Of a stretch of 64,000 nt of DNA, positions 42,284 through 51,606 are shown piece by piece. The notes below the pieces were generated by a model that worked only from the letters and a program-made list of their open reading frames with translations, was not told the origin of the DNA and searched no databases. Origin of the DNA: Flavobacteriales bacterium (GTDB taxonomy: Bacteria; Bacteroidota; Bacteroidia; Flavobacteriales_F; PHOS-HE28); NCBI GenBank assembly GCA_016712535.1, contig JADJQW010000004.1, positions 496,001 through 560,000 of the forward strand, given 5' to 3'. Each line of letters begins with the position of its first letter. Positions within the stretch are counted from its first letter, which is position 1. A program made the translations under genes and the position numbers.

Positions 42284-43558
42284 ATGCTCGAACTGAATTA
42301 CCTGCGAGAGAACCGTGATGAGGCCGAACTGCGGCTGGCCAAGCGCAATATCGATGCGAAGGCCGCCTTGGATAAGGTGCGCGAACTGGACGACGCGCGC
42401 CGCGCCGCACAGACCGAATTGGATGGCCGCCAAGCCGAGCTGAATAGCATCAGCAAGAGCGTGGGCGAGCTGATGAAGGCCGGGAAGAAGGAGGAGGCGG
42501 AGGCCGCCAAATCCAAGAGCGCGGAGCTGAAGGCCGGCATCCCGGAATTGCGTGAGAAGCTTGAGGCCTGCGAACAGTCCTTGCGCGATCACCTGGTGAC
42601 CCTGCCCAATGCGCCGAGCGCCAAGGTGCCGGTGGGAAAGACCCCGGACGACAATACCGTGGTGATGCAAGAGGGCGCGGTCCCGGACCTCGGGCCCCAT
42701 GCCAAGCCGCATTGGGAACTGGGTGAGGAGTACGGATTCCTGCACATGGACCTGGGCGTGAAGCTCACCGGCGCGGGCTTCCCCGTCTACAGCGGTCAAG
42801 GCGCCCGCTTGCAGCGCGCGCTCATCGCCTTCTTCCTCGACAAGGCCACCGAGGCGGGTTATCGCGAGATCATACCGCCGCATCTCGTGAACGCTGACAG
42901 CGCCTTCGCCACCGGACAGCTTCCCGACAAAGAAGGACAGATGTACCATGCCACAGTGGACGATCTGTACCTCATCCCTACTGCTGAGGTGCCCATCACC
43001 AACCTTTACCGTGACGAGATCATCGATGCGGACCGGCTGCCGATCAGGAATGTGGGCTACACGCCATGCTTCCGCCGCGAGGCCGGCAGCTATGGCGCGC
43101 ATGTGCGCGGCCTCAACCGCGTGCACCAGTTCGATAAGGTGGAGATCGTGCGCGTGGAAAAGCCCGAGGACAGCTACGCCGCGCTCGAGGAGATGGTGGA
43201 GCACGTGAAAGGACTTCTGCGCTCGCTCGAATTGCCTTTCCGTCAACTCCTGCTCTGCGGCGGCGACATGGGTTTTGCCAGCGCCTTGACCTACGACATG
43301 GAAGTCTACAGTGCCGCCCAGCAGCGTTGGCTCGAAGTGAGCAGCATCAGCAACTTCGAGACCTTCCAGAGCAACCGCTTGAAGCTCCGGTACCGTGACG
43401 GGAACGGCAAGCCCCGGCTCGCGCACACCCTCAACGGCAGCGCACTGGCGCTTGCGCGGATCGTCGCCGCGCTGCTCGAGAACAACCAAGGCCCTGAGGG
43501 GATCCGCATCCCCAAGGCGCTGCAGCCCTACACCGGCTTCGCATTGATCACGAAATGA
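42284..43558 (+). CDS. serS: Seryl-tRNA synthetase
   Basis: 424 aa, standard class II enzyme. N-terminal antiparallel coiled-coil arm (residues ~25-100) that contacts the long variable arm of tRNA-Ser, then the catalytic core with EIIPPHLVN, TAEVPITNLY, the motif 2 loop FRREAGSYGAHVRGLNRVHQFDKVE and motif 3 LNGSALALARIVAALLENNQ. Head of a five-gene operon in which each downstream start overlaps the preceding stop by 4 nt. Confidence 0.97.
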   Translation: MLELNYLRENRDEAELRLAKRNIDAKAALDKVRELDDARRAAQTELDGRQAELNSISKSVGELMKAGKKEEAEAAKSKSAELKAGIPELREKLEACEQSLRDHLVTLPNAPSAKVPVGKTPDDNTVVMQEGAVPDLGPHAKPHWELGEEYGFLHMDLGVKLTGAGFPVYSGQGARLQRALIAFFLDKATEAGYREIIPPHLVNADSAFATGQLPDKEGQMYHATVDDLYLIPTAEVPITNLYRDEIIDADRLPIRNVGYTPCFRREAGSYGAHVRGLNRVHQFDKVEIVRVEKPEDSYAALEEMVEHVKGLLRSLELPFRQLLLCGGDMGFASALTYDMEVYSAAQQRWLEVSSISNFETFQSNRLKLRYRDGNGKPRLAHTLNGSALALARIVAALLENNQGPEGIRIPKALQPYTGFALITK

Positions 43559-44103
43559 AGCGCCGCATGCGTTGCCCCCAGGGCATGGCGTTATTGCTCG
43601 CCTTCCTTCCCTTGGCCTGCACGCATGCGCCCGATCCCGCCCAACTCACTGCAGTGGATCAGTTGATCACAGCGAACGATGGCGCCGCGCTCACCCTCAA
43701 CGAGCTCGGCCGGCAGCGCTATTTGCACGCGGACTCGCTGCTCACGCTCGATTCCGCTCGGTATGCGGTCCGCTTCGCTGATACCCTCGCTCCTTCTTCT
43801 GCGCAGGCGTTGGGCAGCCAATGGCTCACGCTGCGCCATGCGGCGGCCATGGGCCGTGATCACGAGCGGGTGCTCGGCGAGCTGATCCTTGCCGGCGAGC
43901 GGCTGCGGCTGCTGCGCGCTGACATTGCCGCCGGCGCGCTGGATGCTGGGGCCGCAGCCTCATTGATCGCCGCAGAGCAGAAGCATCACTCCGACGTGAT
44001 CGGCGGCGTGCATGCCGTGATCGACAACTACCGTCTGCTGCAACAGGCCTGGGACCGCCGCGATACCGTCGAGCAGCTGCTCGCGAACACCGATCGGCCA
44101 TGA
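43555..44103 (+). CDS. Hypothetical lipoprotein
   Basis: 182 aa. Lipoprotein signal with lipobox LPLAC (MALLLAFLPLACTHAPDP), so anchored to the outer or inner membrane. The mature part is helical and Ala/Leu-rich, with a likely coiled coil (~85-180, GRDHERVLGELILAGERLRLLRADI). Begins within the serS stop (ATGA overlap), and its own stop overlaps the next gene. No family recognised. Confidence 0.72.
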   Translation: MKRRMRCPQGMALLLAFLPLACTHAPDPAQLTAVDQLITANDGAALTLNELGRQRYLHADSLLTLDSARYAVRFADTLAPSSAQALGSQWLTLRHAAAMGRDHERVLGELILAGERLRLLRADIAAGALDAGAAASLIAAEQKHHSDVIGGVHAVIDNYRLLQQAWDRRDTVEQLLANTDRP

Positions 44104-45947
44104 AGCGACTGCTCTCCCTGATTCCTGCGCTGCTCCTGCTGTCGCCCGCGGACGCGCAGCCCGGCACCGATGAGCAGCTCGCCGCGCAGTACTTCCAGCA
44201 GGGCGATTTCGCAAAGGCCGTGCTCTACTATGAGCGCCTCTACAAGCAGCAGCCCACGGATTATTATTATGAGCAGCTGCTCAAGAGCCTGGTCGGCGTG
44301 CCTGAGCTGGAAGCCGCGCAGAAGCTGGTGAAGGACCGCGCGCGCCGCAAAGACGATGATCCGCGATATGCCATCGACATGGGGCGCGTCCTGGAGCTGA
44401 TGGGCGAAAAGGACAGGTCGCAGAAGGAATACGACCGGGCCCTGAAGATCATGCGCGGCGATCAGAACAGCGTGCGGTCGACGGCAAATGCATTCCAGGC
44501 CTACAACAAGACCGAACTCGCCCTCGCGGCTTACGAGAAGGGCCAGCGCATCGCTTCCGATGGCATGGGCTACGCCTTCGAGATAGCCAACCTGCACGGG
44601 CTGAAGGGCGACCTGCCCAAGATGGTGGCCGCTTACATGGATCTGCTCGCCGCCAACGAGGGCTACGCGCAAGCCGTGCAGAACAACCTTTCCCGCCACT
44701 TCGAGTTCGACGCCGCCGATCCGCGCACGGAGGTCCTGCGCACCGAGCTGCTGCGCCGCATCCAGCGCGACCCCGCGCGCTCCATCTTCCCCGAGATGCT
44801 CATCTGGATGCTCATCCAGCAGAAGGACCTCGACGGCGCTTTCGTTCAGGCCAAGGCCATGGATAAGCGCCTCGATGAAGGCGGCGCGCGCCTGATGGAC
44901 CTTGCCCGCATAGCGGAAGCGAACGGCGATTACGGCATCGCCTTCAAGTGCTACGACCATGTGATCGGACTGGGCCGCAACGATGGCAATTACTTCAGCG
45001 CCCGCACCGGGGCGGTGCATGCGCGCTACCTTCAGCTCACCGGTCAGCCGGAGCCGGTGGAGGCAGAGCTCGGTGACCTTGATCAGCGCATGGCGGCCAC
45101 GCTCACCGACATGGGCCTGGCCAAGCATACCGTGAGCCTTCTGCGCGAACGGGCCCATCTGAAGGGCTATTACCTGAATCAGCCGGCCGAGGCCATCGCC
45201 CTGCTGGATGAAGGATTGGCCATGCCTTCCATCGATGCCAAGCAGAAGGCCGAGATCAAGCTCGACCTGGGCGACCTGCACCTGATAAGCGGCGACATCT
45301 GGGAAGCCTCCTTGCTCTTCAGCCAGGTGGACCTCGACTTCAAGCACGATGCACTCGGGCATGAGGCACGGCTGCGCAACGCCAAGGTCTCATTCTATGC
45401 CGGCGACTTCCTTTGGGCGCAAGCGCAGCTGCAAGTGCTCAAGGCCAGCACAAGCAAGCTCATCGCGAATGATGCGCTCGAGCTCAGCCTGCGGATCACC
45501 GATGCCCTTGGCGCCGATAGCAACGATGTCCCGCTGCGCTTCTTCGCCCGCGCTGAGCTGCTGCGCGTGCAGCACCTCTATGCCCAAGCATTGGGCACCC
45601 TCGATTCGCTCCATGCAGAGTTCCCCATGCATACCCTTGGCGACGACGTGCTCTATGAGCGCTACCGCATCGCCTTGGCGCGCCGCCGGTACACGGAAGC
45701 TGCCGGGTACCTTGAGAAGGTGCTCGAGCAGTACCCGATCGATATCCTGGTGGACAACGCCCTGCTTGACCTCGGGCGGCTCTATGAGGATGTGCTGAAG
45801 GAGCCCGAGAAGGCCAAGGGTTTCTACGAGAAGCTCCTCTTCGAGCAGACCGGCAGCATCTTCGTGCCCGAAGCGCGCGAGCGCTACCGAAAGCTGCGCG
45901 GCGATGCGCCCGACGCCCCAGAAGAGAAAAAGCCGCCTCACCCGTGA
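44100..45947 (+). CDS. Exported tetratricopeptide-repeat protein
   Basis: 615 aa. Signal peptide MKRLLSLIPALLLLSPADAQ, then TPR-type helical repeats over nearly the whole length (AAQYFQQGDFAKAVLYYERLY; AIALLDEGLAMPSIDAKQKAEIKLDLGDLHL; YTEAAGYLEKVLEQYPIDILVDNALLDLGRLYEDV). The terminal EEKKPPHP is charged. Probably a periplasmic scaffold; the partner is unknown. Overlaps neighbours on both sides by 4 nt within the serS operon. Confidence 0.87.
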   Translation: MKRLLSLIPALLLLSPADAQPGTDEQLAAQYFQQGDFAKAVLYYERLYKQQPTDYYYEQLLKSLVGVPELEAAQKLVKDRARRKDDDPRYAIDMGRVLELMGEKDRSQKEYDRALKIMRGDQNSVRSTANAFQAYNKTELALAAYEKGQRIASDGMGYAFEIANLHGLKGDLPKMVAAYMDLLAANEGYAQAVQNNLSRHFEFDAADPRTEVLRTELLRRIQRDPARSIFPEMLIWMLIQQKDLDGAFVQAKAMDKRLDEGGARLMDLARIAEANGDYGIAFKCYDHVIGLGRNDGNYFSARTGAVHARYLQLTGQPEPVEAELGDLDQRMAATLTDMGLAKHTVSLLRERAHLKGYYLNQPAEAIALLDEGLAMPSIDAKQKAEIKLDLGDLHLISGDIWEASLLFSQVDLDFKHDALGHEARLRNAKVSFYAGDFLWAQAQLQVLKASTSKLIANDALELSLRITDALGADSNDVPLRFFARAELLRVQHLYAQALGTLDSLHAEFPMHTLGDDVLYERYRIALARRRYTEAAGYLEKVLEQYPIDILVDNALLDLGRLYEDVLKEPEKAKGFYEKLLFEQTGSIFVPEARERYRKLRGDAPDAPEEKKPPHP

Positions 45948-46252
45948 TCATCTACAACGTCACCATCAGCATCGATGCTGAAGCGCACGACGCCTGGCTG
46001 GCGTGGATGAAGGAGGAGCACATCCCCCGCGTGATGGCCACCGGCCAGTTCGTGAACAGCCGCATGCACAAGGTGCTGGCCGATGATGACGGCGGCATCA
46101 CTTACGCGGTTCAGTACGCCGCCACCGACATGGTGCACTACGCCCGCTACCGGGATGAGCATGCGCCGCGTTTGCAGGCCGAGGCGCAAGAACGCTTCGG
46201 CGGCCGGTTCCACGCCTTCCGCACCCTGCTTGAGGTGGTGCATGACGCATGA
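45944..46252 (+). CDS. DUF4286 family protein
   Basis: 102 aa, cytosolic, ferredoxin-like (ABM-type) fold. MIIYNVTISIDAEAHDAWLAWMKEEHIP at the N-terminus and EERF/FHAFRTLLEVV at the end match DUF4286. The start is GTG at 45944 overlapping the TPR stop (GTGA). In Bacteroidota the family commonly sits beside rsmA, as here. No biochemical function known to me. Confidence 0.88.
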   Translation: MIIYNVTISIDAEAHDAWLAWMKEEHIPRVMATGQFVNSRMHKVLADDDGGITYAVQYAATDMVHYARYRDEHAPRLQAEAQERFGGRFHAFRTLLEVVHDA

Positions 46253-47025
46253 ACTCCGTTCGGGCCAAGAAGCATCTGGGTCAGCACTTCCTCAAGGAGG
46301 ACCAGGTCGCGCAGCGCGTGGCCGAGGGGCTCTCAGGCCATGGAGGTTACAAGCATGCGATCGAGGTCGGCCCCGGGACTGGTGCGCTCACGAAGCACTT
46401 GATGGCACGCGGCGGATTCGGGCTCACCTGCTTCGAGGTGGATCATGAATCGGTCGCTTACCTGAAAGCGCAGTATCCGGGCCTGAACGTGCGCGAGGCC
46501 GATTTCCTGGGCATGGACCCGCGCAGCATCACTGATGGCCCCTTCGCCGTGGTGGGGAACTTCCCGTACAACATCAGCACGCAGATCGTCTTCAAGGTGC
46601 TCGAGCACCGCGATCGATGCACCGAGGTGGTGGGCATGTTCCAGAAAGAGGTGGCGGATCGCTTCCGTGCCCCGCATGGCAGCAGGACCTACGGCATCAC
46701 CAGCGTGCTGGCGCAGGCGTGGTACGATGTGGAACTGCTCTTCCACGTGGAGCCCGGCAGCTTCATCCCGCCGCCCAAGGTCCGCAGCTCGGTGATCCGC
46801 ATGAAGCGCAACGAAGCGGACAAGCTGAGCTGCGATGAGGCCCTCTTCTTCCGTGTGGTGAAGACCGCCTTCAACCAGCGCCGCAAGACCCTGCATAATG
46901 CGCTCAAACCGCTGCCCGATTTGAAGGCGCCGTTGCCGGAGCGTTTCGCAGGCAAGCGCGCGGAGCAGCTGAGCGTGGCGGATTTCGTGGAGATGACCAC
47001 CGCGATCGCCGCGATGAACGGCTGA
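46249..47025 (+). CDS. rsmA: 16S rRNA dimethyladenosine transferase
   Basis: 258 aa. Dimethylates A1518 and A1519 (E. coli numbering) of 16S rRNA late in 30S assembly. AKKHLGQHFLKE opening, SAM motif I EVGPGTGALTKHL, catalytic motif IV NFPYNIST, and the C-terminal PPPKVRSSVIRM. Ends the serS operon; its ATG overlaps the DUF4286 stop. Confidence 0.96.
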   Translation: MNSVRAKKHLGQHFLKEDQVAQRVAEGLSGHGGYKHAIEVGPGTGALTKHLMARGGFGLTCFEVDHESVAYLKAQYPGLNVREADFLGMDPRSITDGPFAVVGNFPYNISTQIVFKVLEHRDRCTEVVGMFQKEVADRFRAPHGSRTYGITSVLAQAWYDVELLFHVEPGSFIPPPKVRSSVIRMKRNEADKLSCDEALFFRVVKTAFNQRRKTLHNALKPLPDLKAPLPERFAGKRAEQLSVADFVEMTTAIAAMNG

Positions 47026-47041
47026 TCCCCTTCCTCCCGGC

Positions 47042-47049
47042 TACTTTCG
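47042..47049 (+). promoter_or_regulatory. TACTTTCG promoter box 4 nt from the start codon
   Basis: TACTTTCG-CCGC-ATG upstream of the antiporter gene, predicting a leaderless transcript. Confidence 0.5.
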
Positions 47050-47053
47050 CCGC

Positions 47054-49339
47054 ATGGCGGCAGGCGGCCGGGGCATCGGGTACTACGTAGTTGCTTTGCT
47101 GCTCTTCGGCGGCGCCATCTTCTGGTTGATGGGGGAGGGCGCGCTGCTTCGTCCGCACTTGGCGGAGGAACTTGGCGCTGCGCTTCAAAGCGGGCATCAG
47201 GGCACTGCGCTGGAGCAGTTCCAGCGCACGCTGGGCGATAACATCGATCATCCGTTCGCGGTGCTCCTGCTGCAGATCGTGGCCATCATCGCCTTGGCGA
47301 GGGCCTTCGCGTACCTGTTCGTGAAGCTCGGCCAGCCCTCCGTGATCGGCGAAATCGTCGCGGGCATCGTCATGGGCCCGAGCGTGCTTGGCTATTGGCT
47401 GCCGGACACCTTCAGCTTCCTCTTCCCATCGGGCTCGCTCGAGAGCCTGCACTTCCTCAGCCAGATCGGACTGGTGCTCTTCATGTTCGTCATCGGCATG
47501 GAGCTCGACCTGCGCGTGCTGCAAGGGCGCCTGCACGGGGCCTTGGTGATCAGCCATACCAGCATCATCACGCTATTCGCCCTGGGGACCGCGCTGGCCT
47601 ATCACCTCTACGACGATTTCGCTCCGCCCACGGTGGCCTTCCGCTCCTTCGCGCTCTTCATGGGCATCGCCATGAGCATCACCGCCTTCCCGGTGCTCGC
47701 GCGCATCATCCAGGAGCGCGGACTTACGCGCACCCGGCTGGGCGCCATGGCCCTGGCCACCGCTGCGAGCGACGATGTCACGGCGTGGTGCCTGCTCGCT
47801 GCTGTGATCGCCATCGTGAAAGCCGGCAGCATGCTCAGCGCGCTCTATGCCATCGGGGCAGCGGTGCTCTACGTCGCCTTCATGATCGGCGTGCTGCGCC
47901 CCTTCCTGCGGCGGCTCGGTGAAGCGCACGGAGAGCGCCGCACCATGGGCCGTCCGCTCGTGGCGGGCCTCTTCGCCGTCATGCTCGCTTCAGCCTGGGC
48001 CACGGAGGCCATCGGCATCCATCCGCTCTTCGGCGCTTTCCTCGCGGGCGCCATCATGCCGCAGAACCTCGCCTTCCGCCGGGTGCTCGTAGGAAAGCTC
48101 GAGGATGTCAGCGTGGTGCTGCTGCTGCCGCTCTTCTTCGTCTTCACCGGCTTGCGCACGCGCATCGGATTGCTCACCAACGAGCACCTGTGGTGGACCT
48201 GCGCACTGGTCGTGGCCGTAGCCGTGATCGGCAAGAACGTGGCGGCATCTGTGGCTGCCCGCATCACCGGGCATGATTGGAAGGAGAGCCTGAGCATCGG
48301 CGCGCTCATGAACACGCGCGGCCTCATGGAGCTGGTGGTGCTCAACATCGGATACGACCTGGGCGTGATCAATGCCGAGCTCTTCGCCATCCTGGTGATC
48401 ATGGCGCTGCTCAGCACCTTCATGACCGGCCCTTCGCTCAGCCTCATCGAGCGCCTTTTCCGCAAGCCGGCCGAACCGGGGCCGCCTGTCGATGCGGCCG
48501 CCGGCTGGCGCGTGCTGCTCTCATTCGGCCAGCCCGAGAGCGGGCGCCGCGCCCTGCGGCTGGTGCGCCAGCTCGCCGGTGTCGATGCCCGAGCCAGCGT
48601 CACCGCGCTGCACGTGACGCCCAGCGGCGACGTGAACCCGATCGATAGCGAGGGTTTCGCGCGCGACGGCTTCAAGCCCGTGCTCAAGGAAGCGAGCCGT
48701 TTGGAGCTCGATGTGCGCACGGAGCACCACGTGAGCGGCGATGTGGCCGCCGACATCCTGCGTACCGCCAACTCCGGTTCGTTCGACCTCTTGCTCGTGG
48801 GCGCGGGCAAGCCTTTGCTCAAGGGAACGATCCTCGGTGACCTGCTCGGCTTCACCACGCGCGTGATCGATCCGAGCAAGCTCATCGGCAGCCTCACGGG
48901 CAAGGAGTCGCTGTTGCCCACCGACGACCAGATCGATCCCAAGGTGCGGCAGCTCATTGAGGAGGCGCGCTGCAGCGTTGGCGTGTTCATGGACAAAGGC
49001 TTCACGCAGGCCGACCGGATCGTGCTTCCCTTGGGTGCGCCAGGCGACCTCTTCCTGCTGCATTATGCGGAGCGGCTGCTGCACGGCGAGGGGCGACGGC
49101 TCACGCTGCTTGATGCTGCAGGACTCACGCAGCGTGATCCTTCCTTCCGCATCGGGGTGCAGCGGCTGCAGGAACTCGCTGCTGATCGGATCGAGGTGCT
49201 TACCGGTGTTGATCTCGATGCGCGGCTCCTCGCCCAGCACGACCTGCTGCTCAATAGCTACAAGGGCTGGAGCCGTGCCGCCGAAGCACGTGCGCCCTGG
49301 CTGGGAGATGTGCCCAGCACCTTGATCATACGGCCTTAG
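47054..49339 (+). CDS. CPA2-family cation/proton antiporter with C-terminal USP-like domains
   Basis: 761 aa. Hydrophobic part of about 13 segments (residues ~10-475) with the CPA2 signatures FVKLGQPSVIGEIVAGIVMGPS, GLVLFMFVIGMELD, LATAASDDVTAWCLLA (conserved Asp-Asp motif) and MNTRGLMELVVLNIG. The cytoplasmic C-terminus (~485-761) looks like two universal-stress-protein-like domains (WRVLLSFGQPESGRRALRLV, LLLVGAGKPLLKG), not the RCK/TrkA-N domain of KefB/KefC. Likely K+ or Na+/H+ exchange. Its last 14 nt overlap the convergent gene. Confidence 0.9.
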   Translation: MAAGGRGIGYYVVALLLFGGAIFWLMGEGALLRPHLAEELGAALQSGHQGTALEQFQRTLGDNIDHPFAVLLLQIVAIIALARAFAYLFVKLGQPSVIGEIVAGIVMGPSVLGYWLPDTFSFLFPSGSLESLHFLSQIGLVLFMFVIGMELDLRVLQGRLHGALVISHTSIITLFALGTALAYHLYDDFAPPTVAFRSFALFMGIAMSITAFPVLARIIQERGLTRTRLGAMALATAASDDVTAWCLLAAVIAIVKAGSMLSALYAIGAAVLYVAFMIGVLRPFLRRLGEAHGERRTMGRPLVAGLFAVMLASAWATEAIGIHPLFGAFLAGAIMPQNLAFRRVLVGKLEDVSVVLLLPLFFVFTGLRTRIGLLTNEHLWWTCALVVAVAVIGKNVAASVAARITGHDWKESLSIGALMNTRGLMELVVLNIGYDLGVINAELFAILVIMALLSTFMTGPSLSLIERLFRKPAEPGPPVDAAAGWRVLLSFGQPESGRRALRLVRQLAGVDARASVTALHVTPSGDVNPIDSEGFARDGFKPVLKEASRLELDVRTEHHVSGDVAADILRTANSGSFDLLLVGAGKPLLKGTILGDLLGFTTRVIDPSKLIGSLTGKESLLPTDDQIDPKVRQLIEEARCSVGVFMDKGFTQADRIVLPLGAPGDLFLLHYAERLLHGEGRRLTLLDAAGLTQRDPSFRIGVQRLQELAADRIEVLTGVDLDARLLAQHDLLLNSYKGWSRAAEARAPWLGDVPSTLIIRP

Positions 49340-49754
49340 CCGAAAGACCGGCCTGCGCCTCGTTGAGCCAATCGCGCGCCTGCTGCTCATCGTGGAACAC
49401 GCGTGCGGGGAACTCAGGCGGGAAATAGCTGAAGTAGAGCTTCGCTATGGCCTCGCCCATTCCGTCGCCCACCACAACGGCCAGCGCACGCAATCCGGTG
49501 CTCCCGCGCTCCGGCTTGAAGTGGTCGGTGCTGGTCACGGCCAGGTCGAAGTCCATGCCCTCGGGCAGGAAGCTCAGCATCACATAGGGCGATTCTCCGC
49601 CCAATTCATGACGCGCCAACCTGTTCTCCTCGAATCCGGCGCGGTCAATCGTCACGTCGCCGCGGAAACGCTGTTCGATGAAGCCAGGCGCCGTCAGCGC
49701 CATGGTGGCGCAACGTGTATCAATGCTGCGTGGGGCGAACGGTGCACGAGCCAT
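49326..49754 (-). CDS. Small cytosolic STAS/SpoIIAA-like protein
   Basis: 142 aa. The C-terminal half (LRALAVVVGDGMGEAIAKLYFSYFPPEFPARVFHDEQQARDWL) has the alternating beta-alpha pattern of SpoIIAA/STAS-like proteins, with the frequent closing A..WL. The N-terminal half contains FIEQRFRGDVTIDRAGFEENRLARHELGG. No catalytic residues evident. The end overlaps the antiporter gene tail by 14 nt (tail to tail). TAATCTTG lies 4 nt before the ATG. Confidence 0.65.
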   Translation of the reverse strand: MARAPFAPRSIDTRCATMALTAPGFIEQRFRGDVTIDRAGFEENRLARHELGGESPYVMLSFLPEGMDFDLAVTSTDHFKPERGSTGLRALAVVVGDGMGEAIAKLYFSYFPPEFPARVFHDEQQARDWLNEAQAGLSAKAV

Positions 49755-49758
49755 GGTG

Positions 49759-49766
49759 CAAGATTA
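49759..49766 (-). promoter_or_regulatory. TAATCTTG promoter-like box 4 nt from the start codon
   Basis: Minus strand TAATCTTG-CACC-ATG; same spacing as at 33590 and 47042, with one mismatch to TAnnTTTG. Confidence 0.4.
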
Positions 49767-49828
49767 GCGGCACCATGTCCGAATTGTTCAGCAAGCACTA
49801 AACTCGCCTTGCCAAACCCGCATGCGCC

Positions 49829-50587
49829 ATGATGAACCGTTACGCGCTCGTCGCCCCGATCCTTTTCCTGGCCCAGGATCTCAGCGCCCAATACTGCAGC
49901 CCCACCTTCGCCAATGGGTGCTTCAGTTGGCGAACCCTTGAAGTGCAGGCCGGGAGCATCAACTGGGCGCCCGGTGCCGATGACTGCTCCTTGTCCGACT
50001 ACTCGACGGTGAGCACCTCCGTGGATGCGGGTGCCATGCTGCCCATGCGCGTATTGAACGGCACTTGGTGCGGTTGCGCGGTCTGGGTGGATTGGGACCA
50101 GAGCAACAGCTTCGAGGACAACGAGAACATGTACTTCATCTACGTGGGCGGTTCGCCGAGCTATGAATACCAGTTCGGTATCACCATTCCGTTGGCCACC
50201 GCGACTGGGGCTTACCGGATGCGCATCATCTCGGCTTGGGGCAGCGATGGCTTCCAGACGAGCAACGGGAACGGCTACGGTCCTTGCGGGGCCTTTCAGT
50301 ACGGCGACTTCAAGGATTTCACGCTCAACGTGAATGGCGTGCTGAGCGTCACGGAGGAAGCGGACGAAGCGTTCGCCATCGCACCGAATCCTTCCATGGG
50401 CTTCACCACGATCACGGGCCTGCCAACAACCGGCACCATTGAGGTGATCGATGCGCGTGGGGCCGTGGTGGAGCAAGCCGTTGTGCGCCAGGGCCGCGCG
50501 CAATTCGATGCGCAAGGCTGGTCACGCGGCGTGTACACGGTGCGCATGTCCGGCGCCCGGTTCTCTCGCCGCTTCGTGGTGGAATAG
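49829..50587 (+). CDS. Secreted GEVED-domain protein with T9SS sorting domain
   Basis: 252 aa. Signal peptide (MMNRYALVAPILFLAQDLSAQ; a second ATG immediately follows the first). The central ~100-residue GEVED domain shows AVWVDWDQSNSFEDNENMYF, TIPLATATGAYRMRI and ACGAF/GDFKDFTLNV, a beta-sandwich with an acidic calcium-type loop. The last ~70 residues are a type A sorting domain (IAPNPSMGFTTI ... GWSRGVYTVRM). Predicted surface or extracellular adhesin-like protein. Convergent with the quinone reductase gene (2 bp gap). Confidence 0.87.
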   Translation: MMNRYALVAPILFLAQDLSAQYCSPTFANGCFSWRTLEVQAGSINWAPGADDCSLSDYSTVSTSVDAGAMLPMRVLNGTWCGCAVWVDWDQSNSFEDNENMYFIYVGGSPSYEYQFGITIPLATATGAYRMRIISAWGSDGFQTSNGNGYGPCGAFQYGDFKDFTLNVNGVLSVTEEADEAFAIAPNPSMGFTTITGLPTTGTIEVIDARGAVVEQAVVRQGRAQFDAQGWSRGVYTVRMSGARFSRRFVVE

Positions 50588-50589
50588 GC

Positions 50590-51606
50590 TTACCACGCGA
50601 GCGCCACCTTGCCCATGGTGGCCCCGCTGGCCAGCAGCGCATGCGCCTCAGGCAGCCGCTCGGCAGGCATCACTCCGTGCACATGCGGTGAGAGCAGTCC
50701 TGCAGCCTGAGCGGCCACCGCTTCGCGGAAGCATTGCGCCATCAGGTCGGGTCGGTTGTCGCCCAACTTCAGCATGTTCACGCCGAGTATGCTCTTGCTC
50801 TTCATCATGAGGAAGATGGGCAGCATGGCACCCATGCTCCAGACGAAGCGGATCGTGCCGAATGCGCCCAGGCCACCGCGCTCCGCTCCGCCGAAGAGCA
50901 CCAGGCGCCCGCCGCTGCCGAGCAATTGCATGTCCTTCCTGAAGCTGGTGCCAGCCACCGCGTTGAAGCTGGCATCCAATCGGCGTTTGCCAAGCAGCGT
51001 TCGCAGCTGTGCGCTGTAATCGCCGGTGCGCCGGTCGATGGCATGGGCTGCGCCCAAGCTGAGCGCGAATTCCCGTTTGGCTGTGCCGCCCACGATCGCG
51101 AAGACCTCGCATCCGGCCTTTGCCGCGAGCTGCACGATCAAGTGCCCTACCCCGCCCGCCGCGCTATGCACCAGCACGCGCTCTCCGGCTTGAAGCGGGC
51201 AGAGCACTCGTGCGGCGTACCAAGCCGTTGCGCCTTGCGTGGCCAGCGCCGCCGCTTCGCCGATGGCGAGTTCCTCCGGGATGACAGCGCATGCACGATG
51301 GTCCGTGACGGCCATCTCTGCATAACCGCCGAAGCGCGTCATGGCCACCACGCGCTTGCCGATGAGGTCCTGCGGAGCCTCTTGGCCTGCTGCAAGTACA
51401 CGGCCCACCGCTTCGTAGCCGATGATGCTCGGCAACGGAGGCGCCTCACGATAGAGCCCGCGCGCGGCCATCACATCGGCGTAGTTGAGGCCGAAGCCTT
51501 CGCAGCCGATGAGCACTTGGCCTGCCTTGGGCTGCGGATCGGGGTGCTCGCGCAGGGCGAAGGCGCGTTTCGGATCGCCATGGGCGATGAGGGTCCATGC
51601 TCTCAT
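50590..51606 (-). CDS. Zinc-independent medium-chain dehydrogenase, quinone oxidoreductase/VAT-1-like
   Basis: 338 aa. GroES-like N-terminal domain (KAGQVLIGCEGFGLNYADVMAARG, IIGYEAVGRV), then a Rossmann fold with VLVHSAAGGVGHLIVQLAAKAG for NADPH. It lacks the Cys/His zinc cluster of alcohol dehydrogenases. Typical substrates of the branch are quinones or enones. Monocistronic; the 63-bp gap upstream holds another GGTTC/GGGTTG-type motif (51617-51632). Confidence 0.9.
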   Translation of the reverse strand: MRAWTLIAHGDPKRAFALREHPDPQPKAGQVLIGCEGFGLNYADVMAARGLYREAPPLPSIIGYEAVGRVLAAGQEAPQDLIGKRVVAMTRFGGYAEMAVTDHRACAVIPEELAIGEAAALATQGATAWYAARVLCPLQAGERVLVHSAAGGVGHLIVQLAAKAGCEVFAIVGGTAKREFALSLGAAHAIDRRTGDYSAQLRTLLGKRRLDASFNAVAGTSFRKDMQLLGSGGRLVLFGGAERGGLGAFGTIRFVWSMGAMLPIFLMMKSKSILGVNMLKLGDNRPDLMAQCFREAVAAQAAGLLSPHVHGVMPAERLPEAHALLASGATMGKVALAW

